Shown piece after piece: positions 57,045-64,000 of a stretch of 64,000 nt of DNA. The DNA lies in contig NZ_JAMQPR010000001.1 in the NCBI RefSeq assembly GCF_026151345.1, positions 2,676,676 to 2,740,675 on the forward strand, given 5' to 3'. The first letter of the stretch is position 1, and each line of letters opens with the position of its first letter. The DNA comes from Leptospira paudalimensis. Its GTDB lineage: Bacteria; Spirochaetota; Leptospiria; Leptospirales; Leptospiraceae. The notes under the pieces were generated by a model. The model saw only the letters and a program-made list of their open reading frames with translations. It made no database searches and was not told where the DNA came from. The translations under genes were made by a program, and so were the position numbers.

Positions 57045-57272
57045 TCACTCATTTTCTTTGGCTCGTTTGATGAGAGAATAAAAAGCAAAGGCAAAACCCA
57101 AAAAAAATCCAACAAGTAACCAAAGTGGTTCTGATTGTAAATACCCATCTAAGTAATACCCCCCGATCACAAAAAAAACAATCGAGGATACAAATTCAAA
57201 ACCTGCCCCTGCCATGGCCAAAGGAGATTTATCTCTTTTACCTGGGGGAGTTTTTTGGGGTTCGTTTGTCAC
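57045..57272 (-). CDS. AtpZ/AtpI-type small membrane protein
   Basis: A 75-residue protein with two helices, 'AGAGFEFVSSIVFFVIGGYY' and 'LWLLVGFFLGFAFAFYSLIK', a pattern known as ATPase gene-1 or AtpZ. The 'LDGYL' and 'PLWLLVGFFLGF' signature fits well. In other bacteria it is next to atpI in atp operons; here it follows lepB 6 kb away. The GTG start overlaps the lepB stop (4 bp), so it is coupled to lepB. It probably assists ATP synthase assembly or carries Mg2+. Confidence 0.75.
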   Translation of the reverse strand: MTNEPQKTPPGKRDKSPLAMAGAGFEFVSSIVFFVIGGYYLDGYLQSEPLWLLVGFFLGFAFAFYSLIKRAKENE

Positions 57273-58306
57273 TGTAGGATACGACCAATACGATCAAACC
57301 TTACACTTAGTCTCCAAAGTCGATAACGTAGTGTTCTTTCGATCCAACCAAATCGAGATTCATCACCTAAATAACGGGCATTATGTGAAGAAAACACTTC
57401 GGAGTAATGGCAACGTCTTTCAAGTGCATCACCATCATATCGTTCTGCGACTTCAGGACCTTTTTCTGCTAATTCTTGTCCATCTTTGTATTCACATGTA
57501 GCATCTTTCCAATCGATGGAAAAATAAATGATAAGAGCTTTACCTAAAATATCTTCTCGTTTCACAAACCCCCAAGCACGAGAGTCATGAGAATCATCAC
57601 GGTTATCTCCCATCACCATATACTGGCCTTCTGGAATTTCACAACCATGTAAAAAATCACAATACTCAAAGATATGAGCTCTTCTATCGTCCTCAAATCC
57701 TTCTAAGATGTAATGTTCAAATCCAGGTTTGACTTCCTTAAAAAGTGCTCTTTGTGTAGCTTCCAAATTATCTAAATCGGAAAGTTCTTTTCCGATTGGA
57801 ACTTCTTTTGGTTCATAGGATTTAAATTCAGTAGCACCCTTTTCTTTGTACTCAATGAGTGCAAAGTGTACTCTACCTCTGTCTTTTGTTTCGATGAATT
57901 TTCTTGTGATACGGATGGTATCACCTGGTAACCCAACAACACGTTTGACAAATCGTTTGGCAAAAATTCCAGAACGAGACTCTTCTTGTCCAAGAGCAGT
58001 TGCTGGTGGGATAAAGGTGACAATGTCTCCTCGTTTTGGGTCATCAATACGGAAGAGTTCTTTTTCTGTAAATGGCATGCGAAAGGAATAACGCATTTTA
58101 TTCACAAATAAAAAGTCCCCAATTTTTAAGGTAGGGATCATCGATCCTGATGGGATATTATTTGCATCTAATATGGAGGATTTAAATGCAAAAACGAGGA
58201 CAACAATGATTCCAAAGGAAATTCCAGAGGCTGCTGCCCCTTCCTTTTCTGGTTCTTTGGATTCTGGTTTTGGCGAAGACTTGAAGATAGAAGAGAATAA
58301 TCCCAT
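57269..58306 (-). CDS. lepB: Signal peptidase I
   Basis: LepB of 345 residues, releasing exported proteins from the inner membrane. One helix ('GISFGIIVVLVFAFKSSILD') precedes the catalytic Ser in NIPSGSMIPTLKIGDFL; the catalytic Lys is in FAKRFVKRVVGLPGDTI, and MVMGDNRDDSHDSRAWGFV is box E. A stretch of about 60 residues between the Lys and box E is longer than usual. The ATG at 58306 sits in an inverted repeat with no Shine-Dalgarno; a TTGACA promoter at 58335-58340 would put the transcription start at the ATG. Confidence 0.95.
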   Translation of the reverse strand: MGLFSSIFKSSPKPESKEPEKEGAAASGISFGIIVVLVFAFKSSILDANNIPSGSMIPTLKIGDFLFVNKMRYSFRMPFTEKELFRIDDPKRGDIVTFIPPATALGQEESRSGIFAKRFVKRVVGLPGDTIRITRKFIETKDRGRVHFALIEYKEKGATEFKSYEPKEVPIGKELSDLDNLEATQRALFKEVKPGFEHYILEGFEDDRRAHIFEYCDFLHGCEIPEGQYMVMGDNRDDSHDSRAWGFVKREDILGKALIIYFSIDWKDATCEYKDGQELAEKGPEVAERYDGDALERRCHYSEVFSSHNARYLGDESRFGWIERTLRYRLWRLSVRFDRIGRILQ

Positions 58307-58340
58307 AGTTCGAAGCTATGGAATTGGAATTTTCTGTCAA
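58303..58340 (-). promoter_or_regulatory. Probable leaderless promoter and inverted repeat at the lepB start
   Basis: TTGACA (58335-58340) and TAGCTT (58313-58318) are 16 bp apart on the minus strand; the predicted start of transcription falls at the lepB ATG. ccatag (58303-58308) and ctatgg (58316-58321) form an inverted repeat that includes the start codon and the -10 box. A protein bound there could repress; alternatively the stem could hide the ATG. Confidence 0.45.
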
Positions 58341-58417
58341 GAAAGGGGGAAAAAAAGCGCAAAAGACTTGTACTATTTTCGGGAATCGACGATACCATAC
58401 ATGGAGATCTTCTGCTT

Positions 58418-59209
58418 ATGGAAACATCAATCCGTGGATTACGTAATACCCTACTTGAGATGAAGGAAAACTATTCTTTTGTCTGTGTAAAAACGGGAAC
58501 CGAAACAGAAGATATGGGAGCGGAAGAAATTGCGCTCTTAAAAACAATCACTTCAGGGATTTTACCTCTTTATGTGAAAATTGGTGGGCCAGAAGCAAGG
58601 AATGATATCCGCATTTGCCAAAGGATTGGGGTTTCAGGAATTTCTGCGCCTATGGTGGAATCTGAATATGCGTTAAAAAATTTCATCCAAACGATGAAAA
58701 ACCTCCTCACTCCTTCTGAATTTGAATCTTATAACAAATCCATCAATATGGAAACCATCACAGGTTACCGCAATCTTATGGATATCTTTGATTCTCCTTC
58801 TTTCCAGGAACTAGAGCAAGTAACAGCCGCTAGATCTGACTTAAGTGCATCCATGGACAAAAAACCAGATGATAAAGAAGTGACACGTGTTGCAAAAAAA
58901 ATCATCTCTGAAGCAAAAAGCCGTGGGAAAAAAACTTCGGTAGGTGGGACAATCACCAAAACTAATTTTGAACTCATTGCAAATGAGATCCAACCTGATT
59001 TCATCAATTCGAGACACATCATGGTGGATACAAAAGAAGCGATGAAAATTGGGGCAGCTGATATCGCTGAATGTATGTTAGTATTTGAAATGGACTTATT
59101 CGAATTTTTCTCAAAAACTTTCCCTGAAAAAGGATACTATTACCGTAATCGAGTTGAAATCAACAGAGAAAGAATCGGAGAAAGAAAAGTCTTGTACTTC
59201 ATTCGATAA
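58418..59209 (+). CDS. HpcH/HpaI aldolase-like TIM-barrel protein
   Basis: A 263-residue protein with the order of the HpcH/HpaI aldolase/citrate-lyase barrel: 'PLYVKIGGPEARNDIRICQR', 'VSGISAPMVESEYALKNFIQ', 'NMETITGYRNLMDIFD', 'QVTAARSDLSASM' and 'KKTSVGGTITKTNFELIANE'. The family's metal-binding Glu (in PMVES) and Asp (in AARSD) are retained. The substrate is unknown; it may cleave or form C-C bonds in a carboxylic acid. The stop is immediately followed by the GTG of the DUF2079-like gene, so the two are likely co-expressed. Confidence 0.75.
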   Translation: METSIRGLRNTLLEMKENYSFVCVKTGTETEDMGAEEIALLKTITSGILPLYVKIGGPEARNDIRICQRIGVSGISAPMVESEYALKNFIQTMKNLLTPSEFESYNKSINMETITGYRNLMDIFDSPSFQELEQVTAARSDLSASMDKKPDDKEVTRVAKKIISEAKSRGKKTSVGGTITKTNFELIANEIQPDFINSRHIMVDTKEAMKIGAADIAECMLVFEMDLFEFFSKTFPEKGYYYRNRVEINRERIGERKVLYFIR

Positions 59210-60949
59210 GTGGTTTATTTATTTTTTCTTTTTAGTTTAGTTACCTCCTTTCTTTTTGTTTCTCCTAAACACTTACATGCCCCCTTTCAAAAGGGGGTAT
59301 CTCTTTTTTTAATCCTTCTATTCCTATACCATTATTGGAAAAGGAAAAAAGAGTTTCAGCCAGGTTGTTCTAGCCACTATGGAATGGCTTGGATAAACCA
59401 AACCAAAGTCCTTCCTTATCTGGTTGGGGTGAGCGCATTCTTTTTTCTCATTACAAGTTCTTTCCATGCCTACGAGCTCACCCAATTTTTAGCGAACTCA
59501 TTTTTATTCCATGATGCTGACTACATTGGAATCTCCGATGTATTACTTTCGTTCGCAAAAGGATGCGGATATGAAAGCCATTATTATAGTGAAACCGTAA
59601 ATGGTAGTTACTTAAACCACCACTTTGCGCCCGGGATGGTTTTCCTTTCAGCTTTTGTGAAGATGATTCCCAATCGTTATGGGCTTGCTGTTGGTGTATT
59701 TTTATCTTACCAACTGACAACGATATTATGGTTATATTGGGCATATCTAGTATCCCAAAAAAACAAACAATCTATCGATTTGAAGTTTTTAGTGATTTGG
59801 GTGGTTCTTACCAATCAATTGTATTTATATCGGATTGGTTCCAGCTATCATTTCGAAATCCTAGTCATTCTCTTTGGTTGTTTCTTTTTTTACCAATGGG
59901 AAAAATACAAAACTGTAGTTTTAGAAGGTGGAATCAATTTCACCAAACAATTCTTTTTGCTAGGATTATTTCTGATCTTATTCCTCTTGCAAAAAGAAGA
60001 CATTGGTTTTTACCTTTGTTTGTTTTTTCTCCCGGTTTTTCTCACTTCCCTTTATCAGATTTACCACACCAATAGTGAAGATAGCTTTGTGAGAAGTGCG
60101 GTCCAACGGAAATTGTTCTCTCTCTTTGGAATTTTACTCGTAACCGTTTTGTTTTTAGGTTTTGTTTTTTTCCTTTTCCCGATCCTAAATGATTCCCATT
60201 CGATTTTTGGTTGGTCTCAAGTTTTGAGACAAGAGTATCACTCTTCCTTCAAACAAGTAACAGGTGTTTCAAAATCCATCCAAATTTATTTGGAACTTCT
60301 GATGAGCATGGGACTTGGCATTGTACAACTTGTCCCCGAACTCCTTGGCATCAGTTTGATTTACCTAACCCATGTGGTCTCCACAAGGCCATGGCACCAT
60401 GAAGTGTATTCTTATTATAGTTATTCACTCCTTCCTTTTTTACTTTATAGCGGGATTTTATGGCTTAAGTCCAAAAAACAAATTTCCCTTCCGATTGTTT
60501 ATCTGATCTTAGCTTGTTTGTTCTGGAAAAACTCGATGGACCAAAATTTCCCACTGGAAGCACAATCGAATCAAAAATGGTATGACCCTAAAGTGCAATC
60601 AGAAGTCACCGAAGACTTGCCACATGCAAATGGAATCTTACAATCTGAGGCGGGTAAAGTTTCAAGTAACAGAACCAATCAAGCAATAGAACAAATAGTA
60701 TTTTCCCAATACAATCTTTCCTTTTTTATCAATGATCAGGTGAAACTCTATCCACTAGAAAAGTTAACCAACCATAAGGAAATATGCGATCAAATAACTC
60801 TTTGTTATGTGGTATTGGCACCAGAGTTTACAGACACGATTCTTTGGCCGAAACAACGCATTCTCGATACCTTTGTTAACTCAAAACCACTAAACCATCA
60901 GAAAATATGGCAAGGAAAACAAATAGAGGTTTGGGCACTCTCGAAGTAA
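59210..60949 (+). CDS. DUF2079-like multi-helix membrane protein
   Basis: A 579-residue membrane protein with about 11-12 helices and a C-terminal periplasmic domain (about 470-579). 'FLANSFLFHDADYIGISDVL' and 'NGSYLNHHFAPGMVFLSAFV' resemble the DUF2079 family, which is related to GT-C glycosyltransferases using polyprenyl-linked sugars; the 'HDADY' acidic pair near the first loop is what such enzymes use. The start is a GTG directly after the upstream TAA. The C-terminal part ('VVLAPEFTDTILWPKQRILD') is typical of these. A glycan role in the envelope is likely. Confidence 0.75.
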   Translation: MVYLFFLFSLVTSFLFVSPKHLHAPFQKGVSLFLILLFLYHYWKRKKEFQPGCSSHYGMAWINQTKVLPYLVGVSAFFFLITSSFHAYELTQFLANSFLFHDADYIGISDVLLSFAKGCGYESHYYSETVNGSYLNHHFAPGMVFLSAFVKMIPNRYGLAVGVFLSYQLTTILWLYWAYLVSQKNKQSIDLKFLVIWVVLTNQLYLYRIGSSYHFEILVILFGCFFFYQWEKYKTVVLEGGINFTKQFFLLGLFLILFLLQKEDIGFYLCLFFLPVFLTSLYQIYHTNSEDSFVRSAVQRKLFSLFGILLVTVLFLGFVFFLFPILNDSHSIFGWSQVLRQEYHSSFKQVTGVSKSIQIYLELLMSMGLGIVQLVPELLGISLIYLTHVVSTRPWHHEVYSYYSYSLLPFLLYSGILWLKSKKQISLPIVYLILACLFWKNSMDQNFPLEAQSNQKWYDPKVQSEVTEDLPHANGILQSEAGKVSSNRTNQAIEQIVFSQYNLSFFINDQVKLYPLEKLTNHKEICDQITLCYVVLAPEFTDTILWPKQRILDTFVNSKPLNHQKIWQGKQIEVWALSK

Positions 60950-61073
60950 AATCGGAAGTCCATCTTCCATCCGAAACTTGGGTTTCGCAGAACACACAAT
61001 CTATGAAATCAAAAGAATCTAGAGAGGAAGTAGATAACCCATTTTATTCGTGTATGTTATCAATTGGAAACAT

Positions 61074-62096
61074 TTACGAAACAATATGAAAGACTTCGTA
61101 TCCATTGTCTCTTTTTTCGATACGGATTTGCCCTTCTAACACCAGTTTTTGGATGATGCTATACACAAGTCCAAGTGCTGTTGGCAAGTGACCACCATTA
61201 TGCACTTTTTTCCCAATCGCCGCTTCCATTAATACTTTTAAGTCGGATTCCCCTTCTCGTAACCTACGTAACACTCCTTTCTCTAGGATACTGAGTGTTT
61301 TTTTCACAAGAGTGATTGTTTTTTTGGGATCTTCGATTTCGCTCCCATGAGCAGGTAACATTCGTTTAATGGGTTCTTCCAACAACTTAGATAGGGTAAA
61401 ATAATAATCCCCTAAGTTCCCATCCATCTCCGAATAAATTGCCGTGAGATTGGCGATGATGAGGTCTCCCGAAAAGTATACCCCTGCCTTTGGATCAACG
61501 GGAGTGATATGGTATAAATTATGACCTGGTGTGTGTAAAAACCGGAATAGCTTTCCGCCTAACTCTAAACTGTCATTATGATCAATTGCCACATCTATGC
61601 GTAAAATTGGATCCCCTTTTTTGGTTTCTCCAAACTTACTAAAAAACTGACGCCAACCTTTTCTAGATTCAGCCAAAATGCGATCGAGTTCTTCTTTGTC
61701 ACCAAAAGCTTTGTGGAATAAATCTTCTGTGGCTTCTTCAAAGAGTAACATTGATTCCAAATAATTCCCAACTCCATCTGCCATGGCACGGTATCCATAA
61801 TAGGTTACATTTTTGGCATAGGACTTGAGAACTAAGGCTGATGATATATGATCCAGGTGGTTGTGTGTGTAGATGATATGACGGATGTCTTTGAAAGAAA
61901 ATCCCTTGGTTTTTAGGGATGCTTGTAACATCGGAATGGATTCGATGTAACCTGAATCAATCAGGGTGAGTCCATCGTTTCCTTCATACAAATAGATGTT
62001 ATTTGGTGCGTAAAAAGGTTGGGGCAGAACAATTTTGAAGATACCATCCCCAATGTCCTCCATCTCAGGAATTCGATTAGGGATGGTTACTTTCAA
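61074..62096 (-). CDS. MBL-fold metallohydrolase
   Basis: A 340-residue metallo-beta-lactamase fold protein. The metal motif is YTHNHLDHISSALVL (HxHxDH, here HNHLDH), with 'DSLELGGKLFRFLHTPGHNL' and 'AGVYFSGDLIIANLTAIYSE' as later motifs, and a C-terminal winged-helix-like tail ('LVYSIIQKLVLEGQIRIEKR') as in glyoxalase-like LACTB2 proteins. It probably hydrolyses a thioester or lactone. The start is a TTG preceded by AAGGTG. It lies 9 bp after the MaoC gene and shares its transcript. Confidence 0.9.
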   Translation of the reverse strand: MKVTIPNRIPEMEDIGDGIFKIVLPQPFYAPNNIYLYEGNDGLTLIDSGYIESIPMLQASLKTKGFSFKDIRHIIYTHNHLDHISSALVLKSYAKNVTYYGYRAMADGVGNYLESMLLFEEATEDLFHKAFGDKEELDRILAESRKGWRQFFSKFGETKKGDPILRIDVAIDHNDSLELGGKLFRFLHTPGHNLYHITPVDPKAGVYFSGDLIIANLTAIYSEMDGNLGDYYFTLSKLLEEPIKRMLPAHGSEIEDPKKTITLVKKTLSILEKGVLRRLREGESDLKVLMEAAIGKKVHNGGHLPTALGLVYSIIQKLVLEGQIRIEKRDNGYEVFHIVS

Positions 62097-62105
62097 AGTT
62101 TCACC

Positions 62106-63284
62106 TTATGGTTGTTTTTTGATGATCAATCTTCTTTCGATTTCGAAGATTTTTTCTGGGATTTTTTCTTTTCCCAATTTCTTTTTGTCGTTCTCTTTGA
62201 GGAAAAGATCAGCACCAAATTTATCCAATGCATCATTTGCTTTGATGTTTTTAAGTCCAATAAACTGGATTTGTACTTCTCCTGCAGGGATTCCGTATTC
62301 CGTTCCTTTGTCTTCTGTTGTGAGGATTCGGGAAATACAAGTTACAGTGTCTCCAGAGAATGCAGGTTGTGTATGGTATCCTTCAGTGAAACCAAGTTCC
62401 CAAATTGCGTTTTCGGAAATATCACGAGATGCCATACCAGCTAACCAACCAAATACGAGTCCACCATACACCACTGGTTCTCCACCCATTGGGCCTGAGA
62501 TTCCTGCAGAATACAATTTATCATAATGAAGTGGGTGTGTGTTTCCTACTCGGTAGGTCCATTGGTAGTGTTCGTCTGTGATCGTTCTACCATTTTGGTG
62601 CACATAAATTTGACCTGGTTTGAAGTTTTCAAAGTAAGTATGCCCCCAAGTGACATCTTTCATCTCAGTTGGGAATTTGAGATTTGGAAGTTTGAGTGCA
62701 GGAGTTTTGGACTCAGGAAAAAAAGCAGAAGCATCACCAGGTTTTGGATTTCCTTTCGGTTTTCCATTGGACTGGTAAATCATGATCTTACGTTCGTACT
62801 GTAACACCACTTCGTTTTTTTGGTTGAGGCAAAGGGTTCTCACACTTACGATTCCTGGTTTATCAGGTCCTTTGTCATCCACTGCCAAAATTTTTGTGCG
62901 AGAAGACAAGGTATCACTAGGATACACTGGCATTAAAAATTGTGCGTTGTAATAACCAAGGTTTGCAAGCGCCTTTTCACTGTTATTCTGAACACCAATG
63001 GAAAGTGCTAGGTTAAACACCATGAGTGGGTGGACAAGTAGGTCTTGGAACCCGTGTGCCTTTGCATATTCACTGGATAAGTAAAGTGGATTGGCATCCA
63101 TAAACACAGTGGCAAATTCTTGGGCAAAACTTCTGTCGACTGTGAATTGGCGAGGGTGAACGTAAATATCACCGACATTGAATTCTTCGAGGTATCGTCC
63201 GTAGATGTTCTTCTTGATGTCTGAGAGAGAGGCAGGGGTTTTGGGAGCTAACTCACCAAAGGGAGACACTGATTTTTCGACCAT
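62106..63284 (-). CDS. Double MaoC-like hydratase
   Basis: A 392-residue protein of two hot-dog domains. The first has '[20 protein letters not shown]' and '[20 protein letters not shown]'; the second has '[20 protein letters not shown]' and '[17 protein letters not shown]', with hydratase-2-like Asp and His positions ([15 protein letters not shown]). Tandem MaoC proteins of this type hydrate CoA thioesters such as mesaconyl-CoA. It precedes the MBL hydrolase on the same strand, suggesting a CoA-ester pathway. The substrate cannot be fixed from sequence. Confidence 0.88.
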   Translation of the reverse strand: MVEKSVSPFGELAPKTPASLSDIKKNIYGRYLEEFNVGDIYVHPRQFTVDRSFAQEFATVFMDANPLYLSSEYAKAHGFQDLLVHPLMVFNLALSIGVQNNSEKALANLGYYNAQFLMPVYPSDTLSSRTKILAVDDKGPDKPGIVSVRTLCLNQKNEVVLQYERKIMIYQSNGKPKGNPKPGDASAFFPESKTPALKLPNLKFPTEMKDVTWGHTYFENFKPGQIYVHQNGRTITDEHYQWTYRVGNTHPLHYDKLYSAGISGPMGGEPVVYGGLVFGWLAGMASRDISENAIWELGFTEGYHTQPAFSGDTVTCISRILTTEDKGTEYGIPAGEVQIQFIGLKNIKANDALDKFGADLFLKENDKKKLGKEKIPEKIFEIERRLIIKKQP

Positions 63285-63355
63285 GGGAATTCCTTTTTCG
63301 AATGGGATAGGACTAATTTTCCAAGAGAGGTCCTACAGAAAACGATTTTTCCAGC

Positions 63356-63550
63356 TCATCCGGTCGCTCGTTTGGCGTATTCCTCCTTCCAAGCGCTGTG
63401 CCAAAGATACCATTCTTCCCGAACCGCGCGGTACCTTGTCAAATCACTGCGCACTTCTTGCATCAGTAATTCCAATTCTTCCACTCGGCGAAAGAGGCGT
63501 AAGGTCAAAGCCTCCCACTCTTCCTGGTTCTCTGCCATCCATGGTTCCAT
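63356..63550 (-). CDS. Small coiled-coil protein of unknown function
   Basis: A 64-residue protein, mostly charged helix: 'LTLRLFRRVEELELLMQEVR' then 'LTRYRAVREEWYLWHSAWKE' with heptads and several Trp. The start could be the ATG at 63550 or, with a better-spaced GGA, the one at 63538. It sits 71 bp upstream of the MaoC gene, on the same strand. The composition is protein-like, but I recognise no family; it could be a false ORF. Confidence 0.5.
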   Translation of the reverse strand: MEPWMAENQEEWEALTLRLFRRVEELELLMQEVRSDLTRYRAVREEWYLWHSAWKEEYAKRATG

Positions 63551-63622
63551 AATTTATCTATCGGCGGATCTTTTCTGTAAAATGTTGCTTTTTTAGTCCC
63601 GCGCGCATTCGATTCATGGATC

Positions 63623-64000
63623 ATGAGCTTTGTTTTTCCGACAGAAGATTCCATTCCCGCTGCTTACCGCATCTCACCCATCCACCAAACCAAATACCTT
63701 CACGGTGGCGAAATTCTGGAGTGGAAGGGAGAAACACAAATCGTCAAGTCTCCAATTTTTCTTAAACGGAATGGCAAATTGGAACAAGTGGTTCTCGGTT
63801 CTTACCCAAGTTTCGATGAAACACAAAGTCTAAAAGCACTCGATGCCGCAGTGAAAGCTTACGACCACGGAACAGGTGTTTGGCCCACTTCCACACCAGA
63901 GGAAAGGATTTTGGCAGTGAACCATTTTGTCTCCCTCATGAAAGAAAAACGGAACCAAATCATTTTACTTCTGATGTGGGAAATTGGCAAAACAGAAAAG
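63623..64000 (+). CDS. NADP-dependent glyceraldehyde-3-phosphate dehydrogenase-like aldehyde dehydrogenase, 3' end outside window
   Basis: A partial ORF of at least 126 residues, open to the right edge: MSFVFPTEDSIPAAYRISPI, then 'HGGEILEWKGETQIVKSPIF', 'VLGSYPSFDETQSLKALDAA' and 'VWPTSTPEERILAVNHFVSL', ending LLMWEIGKTEK. This N-terminal pattern is that of the GapN branch of aldehyde dehydrogenases, which oxidises glyceraldehyde-3-phosphate to 3-phosphoglycerate with NADP. The catalytic Cys and Glu lie beyond the window, so the substrate is only probable. Confidence 0.8.
   Translation, partial: MSFVFPTEDSIPAAYRISPIHQTKYLHGGEILEWKGETQIVKSPIFLKRNGKLEQVVLGSYPSFDETQSLKALDAAVKAYDHGTGVWPTSTPEERILAVNHFVSLMKEKRNQIILLLMWEIGKTEK

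Noticed and set aside
60907..61089. 60-codon ORF between the DUF2079-like and MBL genes
   Set aside because: Mostly overlaps the end of the DUF2079-like gene in another frame; no ribosome-binding site. A small cgaaac/gtttcg stem at 60972-60987 lacks a T-run, so I did not call a terminator either.

Overview
The window looks like a chromosomal segment of a Leptospira, probably a saprophytic or low-virulence species. The best marker is a clear homologue of the leptospiral porin OmpL1 (34451-35353). Supporting signs are AT-rich coding, many GTG/TTG starts, spirochaete-type lipoprotein signal peptides, and several proteins that resemble only leptospiral hypotheticals. Genes are tightly packed on both strands, often with ATGA-type overlaps. 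I saw no tRNA, rRNA, CRISPR array, prophage or insertion sequence.

Layout. 1-16 kb: a truncated zinc-ribbon membrane protein, an MsbA-like ABC exporter divergent from a peptide-binding lipoprotein, a minus-strand run of class A penicillin-binding protein, Lon, UvrB, an RsbW-like ATPase, TrmL, an S1-domain protein and an amidohydrolase-like protein, then a plus-strand GHKL ATPase and a glycosyltransferase. 16-22 kb: aroE, folC, a TetR regulator with a palindromic operator, trpF and mutS. 22-29 kb: serB, an SGNH lipoprotein, a 59-residue protein, a GPH-type transporter and bioB-bioA-bioD (no bioF here). 29-37 kb: a cyclic-nucleotide-binding protein coupled to an AI-2E-type permease, two EamA transporters, an RlmL-like methyltransferase, ung (no standard start codon), a pterin dehydratase, ompL1 and carA. 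37-44.6 kb: SGNH (DUF1574-like) and MBOAT proteins, a GAF/GGDEF-like protein, a very acidic repeat protein and an SLBB protein, all on the minus strand directly downstream of the ATP synthase operon. 44.7-51.7 kb: atpI-like, B, E, F, H, A, G, D, C. 52-64 kb: OhrR-like regulator with a glutathione peroxidase, amt with a P-II gene, an ilvB-like acetolactate synthase, an AtpZ-like protein with lepB, an HpcH-like TIM barrel, a DUF2079-type membrane protein, an MBL hydrolase, a double MaoC hydratase, and the start of a GapN-like aldehyde dehydrogenase.

Most notable: (1) upstream of ilvB there is a consensus promoter, a short ORF with a Leu/Val-rich run, and two mutually exclusive hairpins, which together look like a branched-chain amino acid attenuator in a spirochaete. 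(2) ung has no in-frame ATG, GTG or TTG before its conserved core, but a GGAGGG Shine-Dalgarno sits five bases before a CTG. (3) A 771-residue acidic protein carries seven copies of an LSxEELxxI motif and is tightly linked to a GAF/GGDEF-like protein that also has an acidic N-terminus. (4) Two intergenic copies of a GC-rich hairpin repeat lie about 1.3 kb apart in AT-rich DNA.
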